Below are positions 26,918-35,138 of a stretch of DNA of 64,000 bases, piece after piece. Position 1 is the first letter of the stretch. Each line of letters opens with the position of its first letter. The notes beneath the pieces were generated by a model, which ran no database searches, was not told where the DNA came from, and saw only the letters and a program-made list of their open reading frames with translations. Source of the stretch: an uncultured Methanoregula sp. Its GTDB lineage: Archaea; Halobacteriota; Methanomicrobia; Methanomicrobiales; Methanospirillaceae. The position numbers and the translations under genes were made by a program. The stretch is taken from contig NZ_OY763919.1 in the NCBI RefSeq assembly GCF_963667735.1, positions 1,675,539 to 1,739,538 of the forward strand, in the 5' to 3' direction.

Positions 26918-27277
26918 TCAAACCACCTCTTGCTTCTTCTGACCCTTTTGATTTCGCCCTTTGGGTTCCTTCTCCATAATTTTAACAAGTGTTTCAAGAC
27001 TTTTCTTCATCCCATTCATTTCAACTTCCATGACAGAAAGACGATTTTCAATGCCTCTGGTGATATTGCGTCGGGCAACCCTTTCTGGAAGGATTGAATC
27101 ATTATCCCCCTCTAGAACTAGCGTAAATACGCATCTACCAGCCTCATCTTTCGTTTCATAGATCGACACGTATTGGCCGATGATTCCAGCATAATCTGTG
27201 GGGAGACGCACAACTGGATATGTAAAATTTGCTTTGGGGGTCATCCTCCCAATTTTGAATCTATCAATAAATACCAT
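26918..27277 (-). CDS. Small AbrB-like/coiled-coil protein, paralogue of the integrase N-domain
   Basis: 119 residues. The N-terminal half (FKIGRMTPKANFTYPVVRLPTDYAGIIGQYVSIYETKDE) parallels the first part of the intN fragment and has the look of a swapped-hairpin AbrB-type DNA-binding fold; the C-terminal half is a coiled coil (NRLSVMEVEMNGMKKSLETLVKIMEKE) with a basic tail. Translational coupling to intN (TGA then ATG) suggests a regulator or accessory factor of the integrase. The AbrB assignment is inference from pattern only. Confidence 0.6.
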   Translation of the reverse strand: MVFIDRFKIGRMTPKANFTYPVVRLPTDYAGIIGQYVSIYETKDEAGRCVFTLVLEGDNDSILPERVARRNITRGIENRLSVMEVEMNGMKKSLETLVKIMEKEPKGRNQKGQKKQEVV

Positions 27278-27609
27278 TATGATATGTATGAGATGTATTT
27301 ATTATTAAAATTTCGTTTAATAACTCATCTTAAGGTCATATGTTTAAAATCGATTTTATGTTCTTAATCTCTTTTATTAAAAAGATTTTAAAGCGATGAA
27401 TTTTGAAAGTGAGCATTTCATCAACTGGAGAATTTTGTAAGTTATAAACATTCAAAATATATGATTTAAAGTTCAAATAAGGCATAATTGCTCAAATCGC
27501 CCATATATATTGGGGCAAGTGTATCGGAAATAAAAAAAAATTGAATAACCCAAAATGGGTCTTTTTTCAATAATTTTACAATACGAAAAACTTGCAGGAG
27601 AAGTGTAAT
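27278..27609. other. Divergent AT-rich control region of the element
   Basis: About 330 bp between the leftward integrase-side genes and the rightward ATPase gene. Very AT-rich, with several TATA-like tracts (for example CCCATATATATTGGGG near 27498-27513). No RNA gene or small CDS is supported. A candidate location for the element's replication origin or master promoters, by position only. Confidence 0.4.
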
Positions 27610-28917
27610 ATGGATAATATGAATTATTACGGGGAAAATGCCCCCAATACAATAAATGATGCACAGTCAGTAGAACAAAATTCAACCGTTCAACAGAAAG
27701 CAATGGATATTCTACGAGAGGGTGATCCTGTTGGATACCTCAAGAAAGAGTATGGGAAGATCCACGTTGGAGATGAAGATCTCGGCGAATTATTATTGAT
27801 GACGGTTGGTTGCCAACTTTGTTCAAATACCGAAGGGCTTCAACCTGACCTATCTGGTGAAAGTGGTAAGGGAAAAAGTGATGCCTGCAAAGCGGTGGGT
27901 CACTTATTACCGCCAGAGTATTTCATCACAGGTAGCAATTCAACAATGGCACTCTTCCACCGTGAGGATATACCGGAGGGTGCCGTTATCTTTCTTGATG
28001 ATGTAGAGAAGTTCGGAGATCGTGAGGAACAGTTGATTAAGACAATAACTTCACAGTATCAGTTGCCATATGTGCATACCTATACCGATATGAAAAAGAC
28101 TGGTGCAAAGAAATCACAGACGGTTTCAATACGTCCGAGATTTACTTTTTGGATTACTAGTGTGAGTTCTTCATTTGACCCACAGATTCTCAATCGTTAT
28201 ATGAAGATGCAGGTCGATGAAGGAGCAGAGCAGGATATGGCAGTATTCCAGAAACAGAGAGAATATGCCAAATCAGGAATTAACCGCTTTGCAATAACAC
28301 CCGATGTAGAAGTAGCACGCCAGATGTTAAGGCATCTCAAAAAACTATCCCTCTGCAATGTGTCAATAACGTATATTGATCTCATCGAATGGAAAGGCAA
28401 AGAAAACAGACGGAACTATCCTATGTTTCTTGATCTCATTCGGGCGTCTGCGGCATTCAATCAGTATCAACGCCATAGTCTACCTGATGGGTCTATTGTT
28501 GCCGATTTAAATGATTATGACAGGGCTGTAAGACTCTGGAGTAAAATTGAGAGAGCACAAACCACAGGTCTCACAAACAAAGAACAGTTGGTGTTATCAG
28601 CCATCATTGGAAGTGGGAGCGTTGGTTTAACTCAATCTGAAATATCGGAGATCTGTTTCATCGATAAAGGTACTGTATCAAAAGCCATTCATGGAATCAA
28701 GCAGGGTAATGGCACTTACAAAGGTGGGCTGATGAATGTACTAAAGGGTGGGCTTTCATACAACGAGTCTAAGAAAACATACTCTTGTGTAGGTCTTACA
28801 ATGGGTGGAGAGAACATCGTCTCGTTGTCAAACCGTGAAGAGGCACAGGCTATGGTTGATAGTTGCACAAAGTTGCATGCAGTTGCAAACCCGATGCAAC
28901 CTATTTTATCGACGTGA
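27610..28917 (+). CDS. P-loop ATPase with C-terminal winged helix, candidate replication protein
   Basis: About 435 residues. Walker A GESGKGKS (83-90), Walker B AVIFLDD (125-131), a sensor-like ITSVSSSFDPQILNRY stretch with a likely arginine finger, then a helical region and a winged helix (about 315-375, KEQLVLSAIIGSGSVGLTQSEISEICFIDKGTVSKAIHGI). ATPase plus winged helix is the layout of Orc/Cdc6- and MCM-like initiators and of some plasmid helicases, but the sequence does not match one I can name. ATG 27610 follows AGGAG. The last codons overlap the first TTGCA repeat block. The only plausible DNA-handling enzyme of the element besides the integrase. Confidence 0.7.
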   Translation: MDNMNYYGENAPNTINDAQSVEQNSTVQQKAMDILREGDPVGYLKKEYGKIHVGDEDLGELLLMTVGCQLCSNTEGLQPDLSGESGKGKSDACKAVGHLLPPEYFITGSNSTMALFHREDIPEGAVIFLDDVEKFGDREEQLIKTITSQYQLPYVHTYTDMKKTGAKKSQTVSIRPRFTFWITSVSSSFDPQILNRYMKMQVDEGAEQDMAVFQKQREYAKSGINRFAITPDVEVARQMLRHLKKLSLCNVSITYIDLIEWKGKENRRNYPMFLDLIRASAAFNQYQRHSLPDGSIVADLNDYDRAVRLWSKIERAQTTGLTNKEQLVLSAIIGSGSVGLTQSEISEICFIDKGTVSKAIHGIKQGNGTYKGGLMNVLKGGLSYNESKKTYSCVGLTMGGENIVSLSNREEAQAMVDSCTKLHAVANPMQPILST

Positions 28918-28942
28918 AATTAGTAAAAGTTGCAGAGTTGTA
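28863..28942 (+). repeat. TTGCA-rich repeat block, type A copy 1
   Basis: TTGCACAAAGTTGCATGCAG continues through TGCAACC, TTTTATCGACGTGAAAT and AAGTTGCAGAGTTG. About 85 percent identical to 31348-31430 and clearly related to 32115-32181, all in the same orientation. It overlaps the 3' end of the ATPase gene, so part of the repeat is coding here and non-coding elsewhere. Confidence 0.75.
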
Positions 28943-29077
28943 TATTTTTAAGAATGTCAATGAGCAGTATCTGTGCTTTCGTATGAGAACATTGAGGGGG
29001 TAAAAACTATTCTCATTTAGTTAAGTATATTGGAGTAGGGGGTAATCTATGAAATTACTAACATATTTTGGTGAAAA

Positions 29078-29638
29078 ATGGCCGAAAAAATATATTGCCC
29101 CCATTGTAAAGAGGAAATCATTGGTGCAACAAGGGACGTACAAAAATGTCCTCTATGTGAGGGCAAAATTGAACGGTTTACATTAGATTCATTTGCGGAA
29201 AAAAATATACATCTATTCGAAATAATTGGTATTTTCGGTGCTCTCGCCATTTTACTACCAACGATTATTCAAGGATTAAAAGACATTTTGAAGCATGATC
29301 CAACCGATCTTCAAAATTTCTCTTTAATGGTCACTCTCCTTCTGTGTTCGATGATTATTTTTATTTTTTGGATGGGTGTTCTTGCAAAAATCAGTGACCA
29401 AAGAAAGTTATCTCCTGTAAGAAAATTTTTATCAATTCGTGGAGAAAAAAATGCGTCGATAAGACATGGAGATGAACAATTTTATTTATTCATCATTTTC
29501 TTTATTCCACTGTTTTTTGTTTTAATGAATTTCCTTTTTACACTTACCTTAAATCTAGTGTTTGTTATTACAATTCCAATAGCTGGATTAGGGGTGATGA
29601 GTATGATATTTGATCATTTAAGTAAAAATCCGGAATAA
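29078..29638 (+). CDS. Zinc-ribbon membrane protein of the element
   Basis: 186 residues. N-terminal zinc ribbon with CPHC and CPLC pairs (residues about 6-29), then about four TM helices (near 45-65, 80-105, 130-150, 155-175). GGTGA before ATG 29078 supports the start. Very AT-rich. Function unknown; a zinc ribbon on a small membrane protein is common in archaeal accessory genes. Confidence 0.65.
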   Translation: MAEKIYCPHCKEEIIGATRDVQKCPLCEGKIERFTLDSFAEKNIHLFEIIGIFGALAILLPTIIQGLKDILKHDPTDLQNFSLMVTLLLCSMIIFIFWMGVLAKISDQRKLSPVRKFLSIRGEKNASIRHGDEQFYLFIIFFIPLFFVLMNFLFTLTLNLVFVITIPIAGLGVMSMIFDHLSKNPE

Positions 29639-29676
29639 CGGCTCATTTTTTTAATCGTTAACCAATGTGTTCAAAA

Positions 29677-30134
29677 AATGCAACAATTACAAAATTCTCA
29701 AAGTTTTATCGTCATAAAAACTCTTTAAAATTTAGTTGCAATGCCCCTGCAACATCAATGCAACTAATGCAACTACGCGGCCCTCACAGGGCGAAAACTC
29801 ATAACTATCAACCTTGAAATATGGCTATAAAGCCATGTTCTCTTTTAAAAAATTCATACGCATTAAATATAATAAAATGGCGAGTTTATATACTCCAATA
29901 CGCATTCACATCTGATGCTGATACAAGGTTCATTTTACTATATTAAATTAGAAGTTAAATCAGCAATGCCTTGTTGCATGTAGGATTTATCGAAAAAAGG
30001 TAGACGTATCATTTTGCATTTTAGTTTAATGTTGTAGAAAGGTTTACTTTCAATTTTGTATAATTATATTAATTCTGTTTTTATCTGCAACACGCGGGCT
30101 AGTGCAAATATTACGAGATGCCGAAGATTATTAG
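29677..30134. repeat. Composite non-coding repeat block B1
   Basis: Non-coding. 29733-29955 matches 32918-33127 at close to 90 percent (TGCAAC cluster, hairpin GCCCT-CAC-AGGGC, TTTATATACT TATA-like box at 29885-29894, and ACGCATTCAC). 29931-30134 matches 33537-33730. B1 thus holds in one piece what is interrupted at B2 by a lipoprotein gene. Flanking 29639-29676 and 30135-30287 show nothing further that I recognise. Confidence 0.75.
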
Positions 30135-30287
30135 GGGAAAAATGCAGATACACCCTCCAGCGATCATTCGTAATTAATTTCAAGTCTACAAGATCTTTCT
30201 ATTGAGAAACAGCCGTTGCAATCATGGGTAGTCAATACAATATTCACAATTATCAGGGCAACATCATTTAGGCAAAAAATTAGGAGA

Positions 30288-30863
30288 TTAACATTTAGTA
30301 TAAACAATATTCGTTTGATCTTCTTTTAACGTATTTCCAGAAATTTTAAAGCTCGTAGTTACTTCAGTTCCCGGTTTCATTTTTGCTATTTGTGGATTTA
30401 CAAAACTACCCCCATTACCGGTTTCAATTTCATTCTTATAAAAATTCAATTTACCATTTTCAATTTTCCATGCTCCATTATACAAACCATCTTGGGCAGT
30501 TCCATCACTTTTTATTATAAGCTTAGTACCATCACTCGCATATTGTGTCTTTCCACTTGGACAGTACGTTCCAACAACGCTTTGGGGTATTATCGAAGCA
30601 ACTAATCCACCAGCGAATATGACCACTATCAATAATAAAAATACAATTGCTCCCCCTACAATCAGTAAGTTATTTCTACGCGTTTTTTGTTGGTTTCCCT
30701 CACTTGGTGTGTTTTGTGCAGGAATGATTATTGGGGGAGGTTCTGTTTTCTTTAGCGATTCACCACATTTCGAACAAAAACCTTTATTATCCGTATTTGG
30801 GGTTCCACAACTCGGACAAAATTCCTTAAAAGGTTCAACGGCCATATTTGATAATAAATTCAT
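30288..30863 (-). CDS. Zinc-ribbon, single-TM protein with extracytoplasmic domain
   Basis: About 191 residues from ATG 30863 (ATG 30845 also possible; no clear ribosome-binding site for either). Zinc ribbon CPSCG...CSKCG near the N-terminus, a polar Pro-rich linker, one TM helix (NNLLIVGGAIVFLLLIVVIFAGGLVASII) and an outside domain with short beta strands (GTYCPSG...LIIKSDGTAQDGLYNGAWKIENGKLNFY), reminiscent of small lipocalin-like domains that report on a hydrophobic ligand. Cytoplasmic ribbon plus TM plus outside domain repeats the layout of the chromosomal gene at 50584. Role unknown. Confidence 0.65.
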   Translation of the reverse strand: MNLLSNMAVEPFKEFCPSCGTPNTDNKGFCSKCGESLKKTEPPPIIIPAQNTPSEGNQQKTRRNNLLIVGGAIVFLLLIVVIFAGGLVASIIPQSVVGTYCPSGKTQYASDGTKLIIKSDGTAQDGLYNGAWKIENGKLNFYKNEIETGNGGSFVNPQIAKMKPGTEVTTSFKISGNTLKEDQTNIVYTKC

Positions 30864-30992
30864 ATATAAATATAATTTTTGATTTCTTTTATGAGCATTA
30901 AAGATAGGCCCAATTAGATCATCCCAAACATACTCGGAATCCATTATGAATAAAAGGGGAATTATGTTAAACGCGAATCGGTGTAAATGCAC

Positions 30993-31347
30993 GAAACGTA
31001 ATAATAGAATAACATGTATTGTGAAATCAGCACTGACGTAAAAGTATCAATTATACCATTTTCCTATATTATTTGCTAATTCAAATCAACAATCAAACAC
31101 AATATTATCAAATGTGCATTTATGATGCCATGCACTATTTGCTACACTATTTGCTAATGCAGGAAGGATTACTTTTAATGTTGGGCTGATGTAACAACAA
31201 GCATCGTATTTCAATCTCACGCCCGTTGGGAACTTAAGTGAAGTGGCGAAAATCGTGCAGGATAAGATCCGGTTATTTCTTTGAGCAAGCGTCTACAAAA
31301 AATTTATAATTTTCCCAGATTATTCAATCCAATGATGAGTCTGAATA
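30993..31347. other. AT-rich non-coding stretch in the element
   Basis: About 355 bp before the second type A repeat. The motif CTATTTGCTA recurs (31067 region and twice at about 31135-31160). No supported ORF, RNA gene or strong hairpin. Confidence 0.4.
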
Positions 31348-31430
31348 TTGCACAAAGTTGCATGCAGTTGCAACCCAAATGCAACTACTTTATCGACTGT
31401 GAAATATGGAATAGTTGCACAGTTGCACAC
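31348..31430 (+). repeat. TTGCA-rich repeat block, type A copy 2
   Basis: Close match to 28863-28942 including TTGCACAAAGTTGCATGCAG, TGCAACT, TTTATCGACTGTGAAAT and AGTTGCACAGTTGCAC. Here it is entirely non-coding, just past the stop of the leftward membrane protein gene. Confidence 0.75.
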
Positions 31431-31470
31431 AGTTTTGATACAACTTAATCTATAGCGAATGAAGTAAATT

Positions 31471-32061
31471 TTAGATAAGAATTTCAATAACATATGGAAA
31501 TCCTGCAAAAATAATTCCCATGACTGCTAGGGCAATGATAATTAAAACTAACCGACCAAGTGGCATATCAAAAAAATGCAATGTCGTTTTTAGGTCCTCT
31601 AATTCATCTGGTTCAAATTTTGTATTGAAAAAACGAGTCGAAAAAAATAATCCAAGGGCAACTAACGTCATAAAAATGGGAGTTAAATTTGTTCCTTTGT
31701 TTAAAATGAGAATAATAGGAATAAAAAAAACAAATGCTAATAAACAACATTTACCGATTGATCTTAAGTGGGTGCCAATAATCGGAATTTTTTTCCACGC
31801 TTGTGTGTTACTTTCATAAAATAAGCCAATCGATAAAAAAATCATTGCATAAACAGAAAGGGATTGGGCCAAACTCAAATTATCTGTGTTGTTTTTTAGG
31901 TTTACAAAAATTAAAATGCCACTTAATCCTGCAAGTAAAAAAGTTGGGGCAAAAAAAGCATAAATAAAAAAAGCAGTTTTTTTATCCACAATCGAAATTG
32001 AAATTAATATTGCATATATATTTCTCAATAAAAAGTTCTTCTTAATAATTTTATAAAGCAA
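31471..32061 (-). CDS. Polytopic membrane protein of unknown function
   Basis: 196 residues with about five TM helices (near 32-54, 65-85, 105-125, 128-145, 170-195) and a short acidic loop (FEPDELEDLK). AT-rich codon use like its neighbours. No family recognised. It is bordered by type A repeat copy 2 on its 3' side and copy 3 on its 5' side. Confidence 0.6.
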   Translation of the reverse strand: MLYKIIKKNFLLRNIYAILISISIVDKKTAFFIYAFFAPTFLLAGLSGILIFVNLKNNTDNLSLAQSLSVYAMIFLSIGLFYESNTQAWKKIPIIGTHLRSIGKCCLLAFVFFIPIILILNKGTNLTPIFMTLVALGLFFSTRFFNTKFEPDELEDLKTTLHFFDMPLGRLVLIIIALAVMGIIFAGFPYVIEILI

Positions 32062-32114
32062 TGCAACTTATTTACTCCTTCCAATTATTTACGTCGTAAA
32101 AACACATTAAAATT

Positions 32115-32181
32115 AAGTTGCAAAGCCTATGCAACCAGTTTTATCGACTTGAAATGATTGAAGGTTACAGAGTTGCATGTT
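32115..32181 (+). repeat. TTGCA-rich repeat block, type A copy 3
   Basis: AAGTTGCAAAGCCTATGCAACC followed by TTTTATCGACTTGAAAT and AGAGTTGCAT: the same ordered motifs as copies 1 and 2, about 75-80 percent similar. The short gap upstream (32063-32114, AATGCAACTT...ACGTCGTAAAAA) resembles the left part of the B blocks. Confidence 0.65.
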
Positions 32182-32209
32182 AATTAAAAAATGCTAACGG
32201 ATTGCCGTT

Positions 32210-32812
32210 TTATTTTATTTTTTGGGAAATATTCCGTATATTGTTATTAATTTCTTTCAGACTATCAGATATCTCATGAACATCGTCATTTTCAGATCCT
32301 AAATTATGGATAATTGAGAAATCTATGAAGTAATCTTTAGTATATTGTTCATCGAAAGAACCTTTATATGTGACAGAAATATTAAGTTTTGGATAATCTG
32401 GATATTTGTAATCAGTTAAACATAGTAATAAAAATTTGAACTCCTGATTTGGACTCATATATGAAATACCATTTTTGATTAAAGGTAAATCCTTCAACAA
32501 ATTCTCACCTTTTGTTAAACCATAATGAAAATCAGGGCTAACGGCAAATCGTATATTATATGCAATTCCCGGCCCAGTATTTTTGATGATTAGGTCAATT
32601 AAATTAATCCATTGTTTTTCAGGAGATATATAAATAGAAATTTCTGGTTGAACTTGAGTTATTCTCATTTTTTTTGTTTCGTTATATAACATAAATGTAA
32701 AATAGGCTAGAGCAATCGTCGCAAAAGCGAGAATTACTGTTGAAATTGCTAGGATAAATGTTGAGTTTGGTTCATTGAAGATCGATAAAAACGTAAGATT
32801 GTTGCCTAACAT
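32210..32812 (-). CDS. Single-TM protein with a beta-rich cytoplasmic or outside domain
   Basis: 200 residues. One N-terminal TM helix (about 18-42, FILAISTVILAFATIALAYFTFML) followed by ETKKMRITQVQPEISIYI and a beta-rich domain, ending in a charged helix (DVHEISDSLKEINNNIRNISQKIK). This TM-plus-domain type is common among uncharacterised defence- and stress-island genes. Function unknown. Lies between type A repeat copy 3 and block B2. Confidence 0.6.
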   Translation of the reverse strand: MLGNNLTFLSIFNEPNSTFILAISTVILAFATIALAYFTFMLYNETKKMRITQVQPEISIYISPEKQWINLIDLIIKNTGPGIAYNIRFAVSPDFHYGLTKGENLLKDLPLIKNGISYMSPNQEFKFLLLCLTDYKYPDYPKLNISVTYKGSFDEQYTKDYFIDFSIIHNLGSENDDVHEISDSLKEINNNIRNISQKIK

Positions 32813-32860
32813 AAAAAATCAACTGTTGATTAGATTTTTAAGATTATTATTTTTTTGAAA

Positions 32861-33127
32861 CAATGCAACTTTTAATCCTTCAAGACTATCCTATCGTCGT
32901 AAAAATGTGTAAATATCTAGTTGCAATGACTGTGCAACTCGTGCAACTACGCAGCCCTCACAGGGTGACAACTCATAACTATCAACCTTGAAATATGGCT
33001 ATACATCCATGTTCTCTTTTAAAAAATTCATACGCATTAAATTTAAAAAATGAGGTCTTTAAATACTACAATACGCATTCACGTCTGATGCTGATACAAG
33101 GTTCATTTAGTGTATTAAATTAGAAGT
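32861..33127. repeat. Composite repeat block B2, left half
   Basis: From 32918 it matches B1 (29733-29955) closely: TGCAACTACGCAGCCCTCA, the AACTCATAACTATCAACCTT stretch, GGCTATA, a TTTAAATACT TATA-like box and ACGCATTCACGTCTGATGC. It ends at ATTAAATTAGAAGT (33114-33127), where the lipoprotein-gene segment begins. Confidence 0.75.
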
Positions 33128-33175
33128 ATAACCCAGTAGTGATTTTATGCATAATTTTTAAGATTCAATATGGAC

Positions 33176-33472
33176 TTACTTCCATCCAGTCCCCAAAAGT
33201 GTAGTCACTTCACGATCGGTGCATTGTATTAATTTCTTGTTTGTAATTTTCCAGCATGAACCGTCAACAATAACGAAAGGGTTGACATTTGATGGAAGTA
33301 ATCCTTGTGATTCATAACCTCTCAATTCAGAGAGGGACATAGATTGAAGGGATTTTGATCCGATTGTTGGTGCTGATTGACTTGTTGATGATTGATTTGT
33401 GCATCCCGTTGTTAATATGAGGAGTAAACAAAAACCGCAGAGAAGTATAATTAGCGATATTTCTTTTTTCAT
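33176..33472 (-). CDS. Small lipoprotein inserted within the B2 repeat
   Basis: 98 residues with a signal peptide and lipobox LTTGC (Cys about 24), a Ser/Gln-rich spacer and a small compact domain (SLSELRGYESQGLLPSNVNPFVIVDGSCWKITNKKLIQC) with two further Cys. The gene sits in a 434-bp segment flanked by the 14-bp direct repeat ATTAAATTAGAAGT (33114-33127 and 33548-33561), a sequence present only once in block B1. It therefore looks like a discrete insertion. Function unknown. Confidence 0.65.
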   Translation of the reverse strand: MKKEISLIILLCGFCLLLILTTGCTNQSSTSQSAPTIGSKSLQSMSLSELRGYESQGLLPSNVNPFVIVDGSCWKITNKKLIQCTDREVTTLLGTGWK

Positions 33473-33536
33473 ACGTCTGAATTATATTTTTGAGCGATAA
33501 TGATTTTGTTTTAGTTCTGTCATTTGAGAAAAGATT

Positions 33537-33730
33537 CCTTTTACTACATTAAATTAGAAGTTAATTCAGCAATGCCCAGTTGCATGTAGGATTTATCAAA
33601 AAAGGATAGGTGTGCCATTTTGCATGTTAGTTTAATTTTGTAGAGAGGGTTACTTTGGCTGATGCTGGAATAAACAATCGGTCCGCAACATGGGGCTAGT
33701 GCAAACATTACGAGGTGGCGAAGATCATAA
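33537..33730. repeat. Composite repeat block B2, right half
   Basis: Matches B1 29931-30134: TTTTACTA-ATTAAATTAGAAGT, CAGCAATGCC, TTGCATGTAGGATTTATC, TTTTGCAT.TTAGTTTAAT and GGGCTAGTGCAAA.ATTACGAG. Continues what block B2 left half leaves off. 33731-33908 shows no further feature besides the start region of the next gene. Confidence 0.75.
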
Positions 33731-33908
33731 AACTGAGTGTGTGAATAATCAAGAGAGCAGTTGTTTAAAAAAAATTTTGGTTGCCAGAAATCTCAGGGTT
33801 CTACGTAGGAAATCATACTCTGCAAATATATTACGACGTTAATTAGTACTTTCACACTTCAAATTCATTTCGAAACATTTAGGGTGGTTAACTGAACCAA
33901 ATAAAAGA

Positions 33909-34904
33909 ATGAAATTATTATATCGACGAAAATTTTTATTTGCAATAATTTTGCTTTTTGCATGTGTAACACCGTGTGTATCGGCATTTACTATATCATC
34001 ATTTACTGTTAATCCATCAGGAACGCAGACCGCAGGGACTGCAATGACGGTAACAAGTAAAATTGATTTTCCTTTGAGTGGATCAACTACTTTTCCATCT
34101 AGTGACAATTTGCAATTGACCACAAATCTTGAAAATCCACAATGGACATATACAATAATTCTTGATGGTATTGAAAACCCAAGACCATCCGTAACCGGAC
34201 AGACATTATCATTGACGGGATTCGAATTATCTTATAAATCGGGAGTAGCGGAGTCCGTAAGAGTTACGTTAACTGGGACTATCCCTACTAATCCCTCATC
34301 GAGTCAAAATTTATTGAAGGTTGTAGAGTACGATTCAAGCAATACCATTATCTCAAGTACCGTATATGCACAAACAATGCCTGTTGCAACAACCTCCCCG
34401 ACTCCGACACCCACACCATCTGTTGGGAGTATAAGCGTTTCATCTACGCCATCTGGTGCTAACGTCTATGTGGATAATGAATACAAAGGGCTGACACCCG
34501 TCACACTGACCAATATTGCAAATGGAAATCGTGTTGTATTAGTCCGCCTTACGGGCTATCAAGATTGGTCACAATCGGTTTCTGTTCTGGGGAATTCAAA
34601 TTCGCTTTCATCAACACTATTAGCAACAACGACTACGACAACTACCTCCACAGCAACTGCTCCGACAACCGCGGTCACTACTGCTCAACCTACAACGATA
34701 GTAACAACGATTCAAACTACGGTTCCAACAACAGAAATAACAACAATCCCCATAACTACAAAGTCAACGCCAACAAAAAAACCAACAACTAAAAAGACAT
34801 TAACTCCGATACCCACATCCACACCAACACAAGCACCAGTTGGAGTTGAAGTTGCATTGCTGGCGGTTTGTGTTAGTGGACTGCTCCTAGTAAAGAGACG
34901 ATAA
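33909..34904 (+). CDS. PEGA-domain surface protein with Thr-rich stalk
   Basis: 331 residues: signal peptide (KFLFAIILLFACVTPCVSA), an Ig-like domain (about 27-160), a PEGA domain (about 170-235, GSISVSSTPSGANVYVDNEYKGLTPVTLTNIANGNRVVLVRLTGYQDW), a Thr-rich, probably glycosylated stalk (about 240-310) and a C-terminal TM helix ending KRR. This is the usual build of methanogen cell-surface proteins that span the S-layer. It could be an adhesin or, in an element, a surface modifier or receptor mask; that is inference. Confidence 0.75.
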   Translation: MKLLYRRKFLFAIILLFACVTPCVSAFTISSFTVNPSGTQTAGTAMTVTSKIDFPLSGSTTFPSSDNLQLTTNLENPQWTYTIILDGIENPRPSVTGQTLSLTGFELSYKSGVAESVRVTLTGTIPTNPSSSQNLLKVVEYDSSNTIISSTVYAQTMPVATTSPTPTPTPSVGSISVSSTPSGANVYVDNEYKGLTPVTLTNIANGNRVVLVRLTGYQDWSQSVSVLGNSNSLSSTLLATTTTTTTSTATAPTTAVTTAQPTTIVTTIQTTVPTTEITTIPITTKSTPTKKPTTKKTLTPIPTSTPTQAPVGVEVALLAVCVSGLLLVKRR

Positions 34905-35138
34905 TTCTTTTTTTGTATTGTTCTTTGTATTGTAAATTAGCATAGAAAATGAAAGTCTATATTCAGATTAGGAAATCTACCAAATCAGGTTGTCATATGG
35001 TTTTAGTCTTTTGTTTAATGTAGTTGGGAATGTAGGAATTGATGTAAGCGCAATATGTATGAATATCATTTTCAATAGCACTCAAAACTATACGAAAAAC
35101 TATCGTGTGAAATACAACAAGGATATCCGATATAAAAA

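Noticed and set aside
31320-31508. Small minus-strand open frame over repeat A copy 2
   Set aside because: It consists mainly of repeat sequence and the end of the membrane protein gene; no start signal.
28863-33730. CRISPR array in the AT-rich region with repeats
   Set aside because: Repeats are few, unevenly spaced, 60-220 bp long, diverged and separated by genes; no regular short repeat-spacer pattern and no cas genes.
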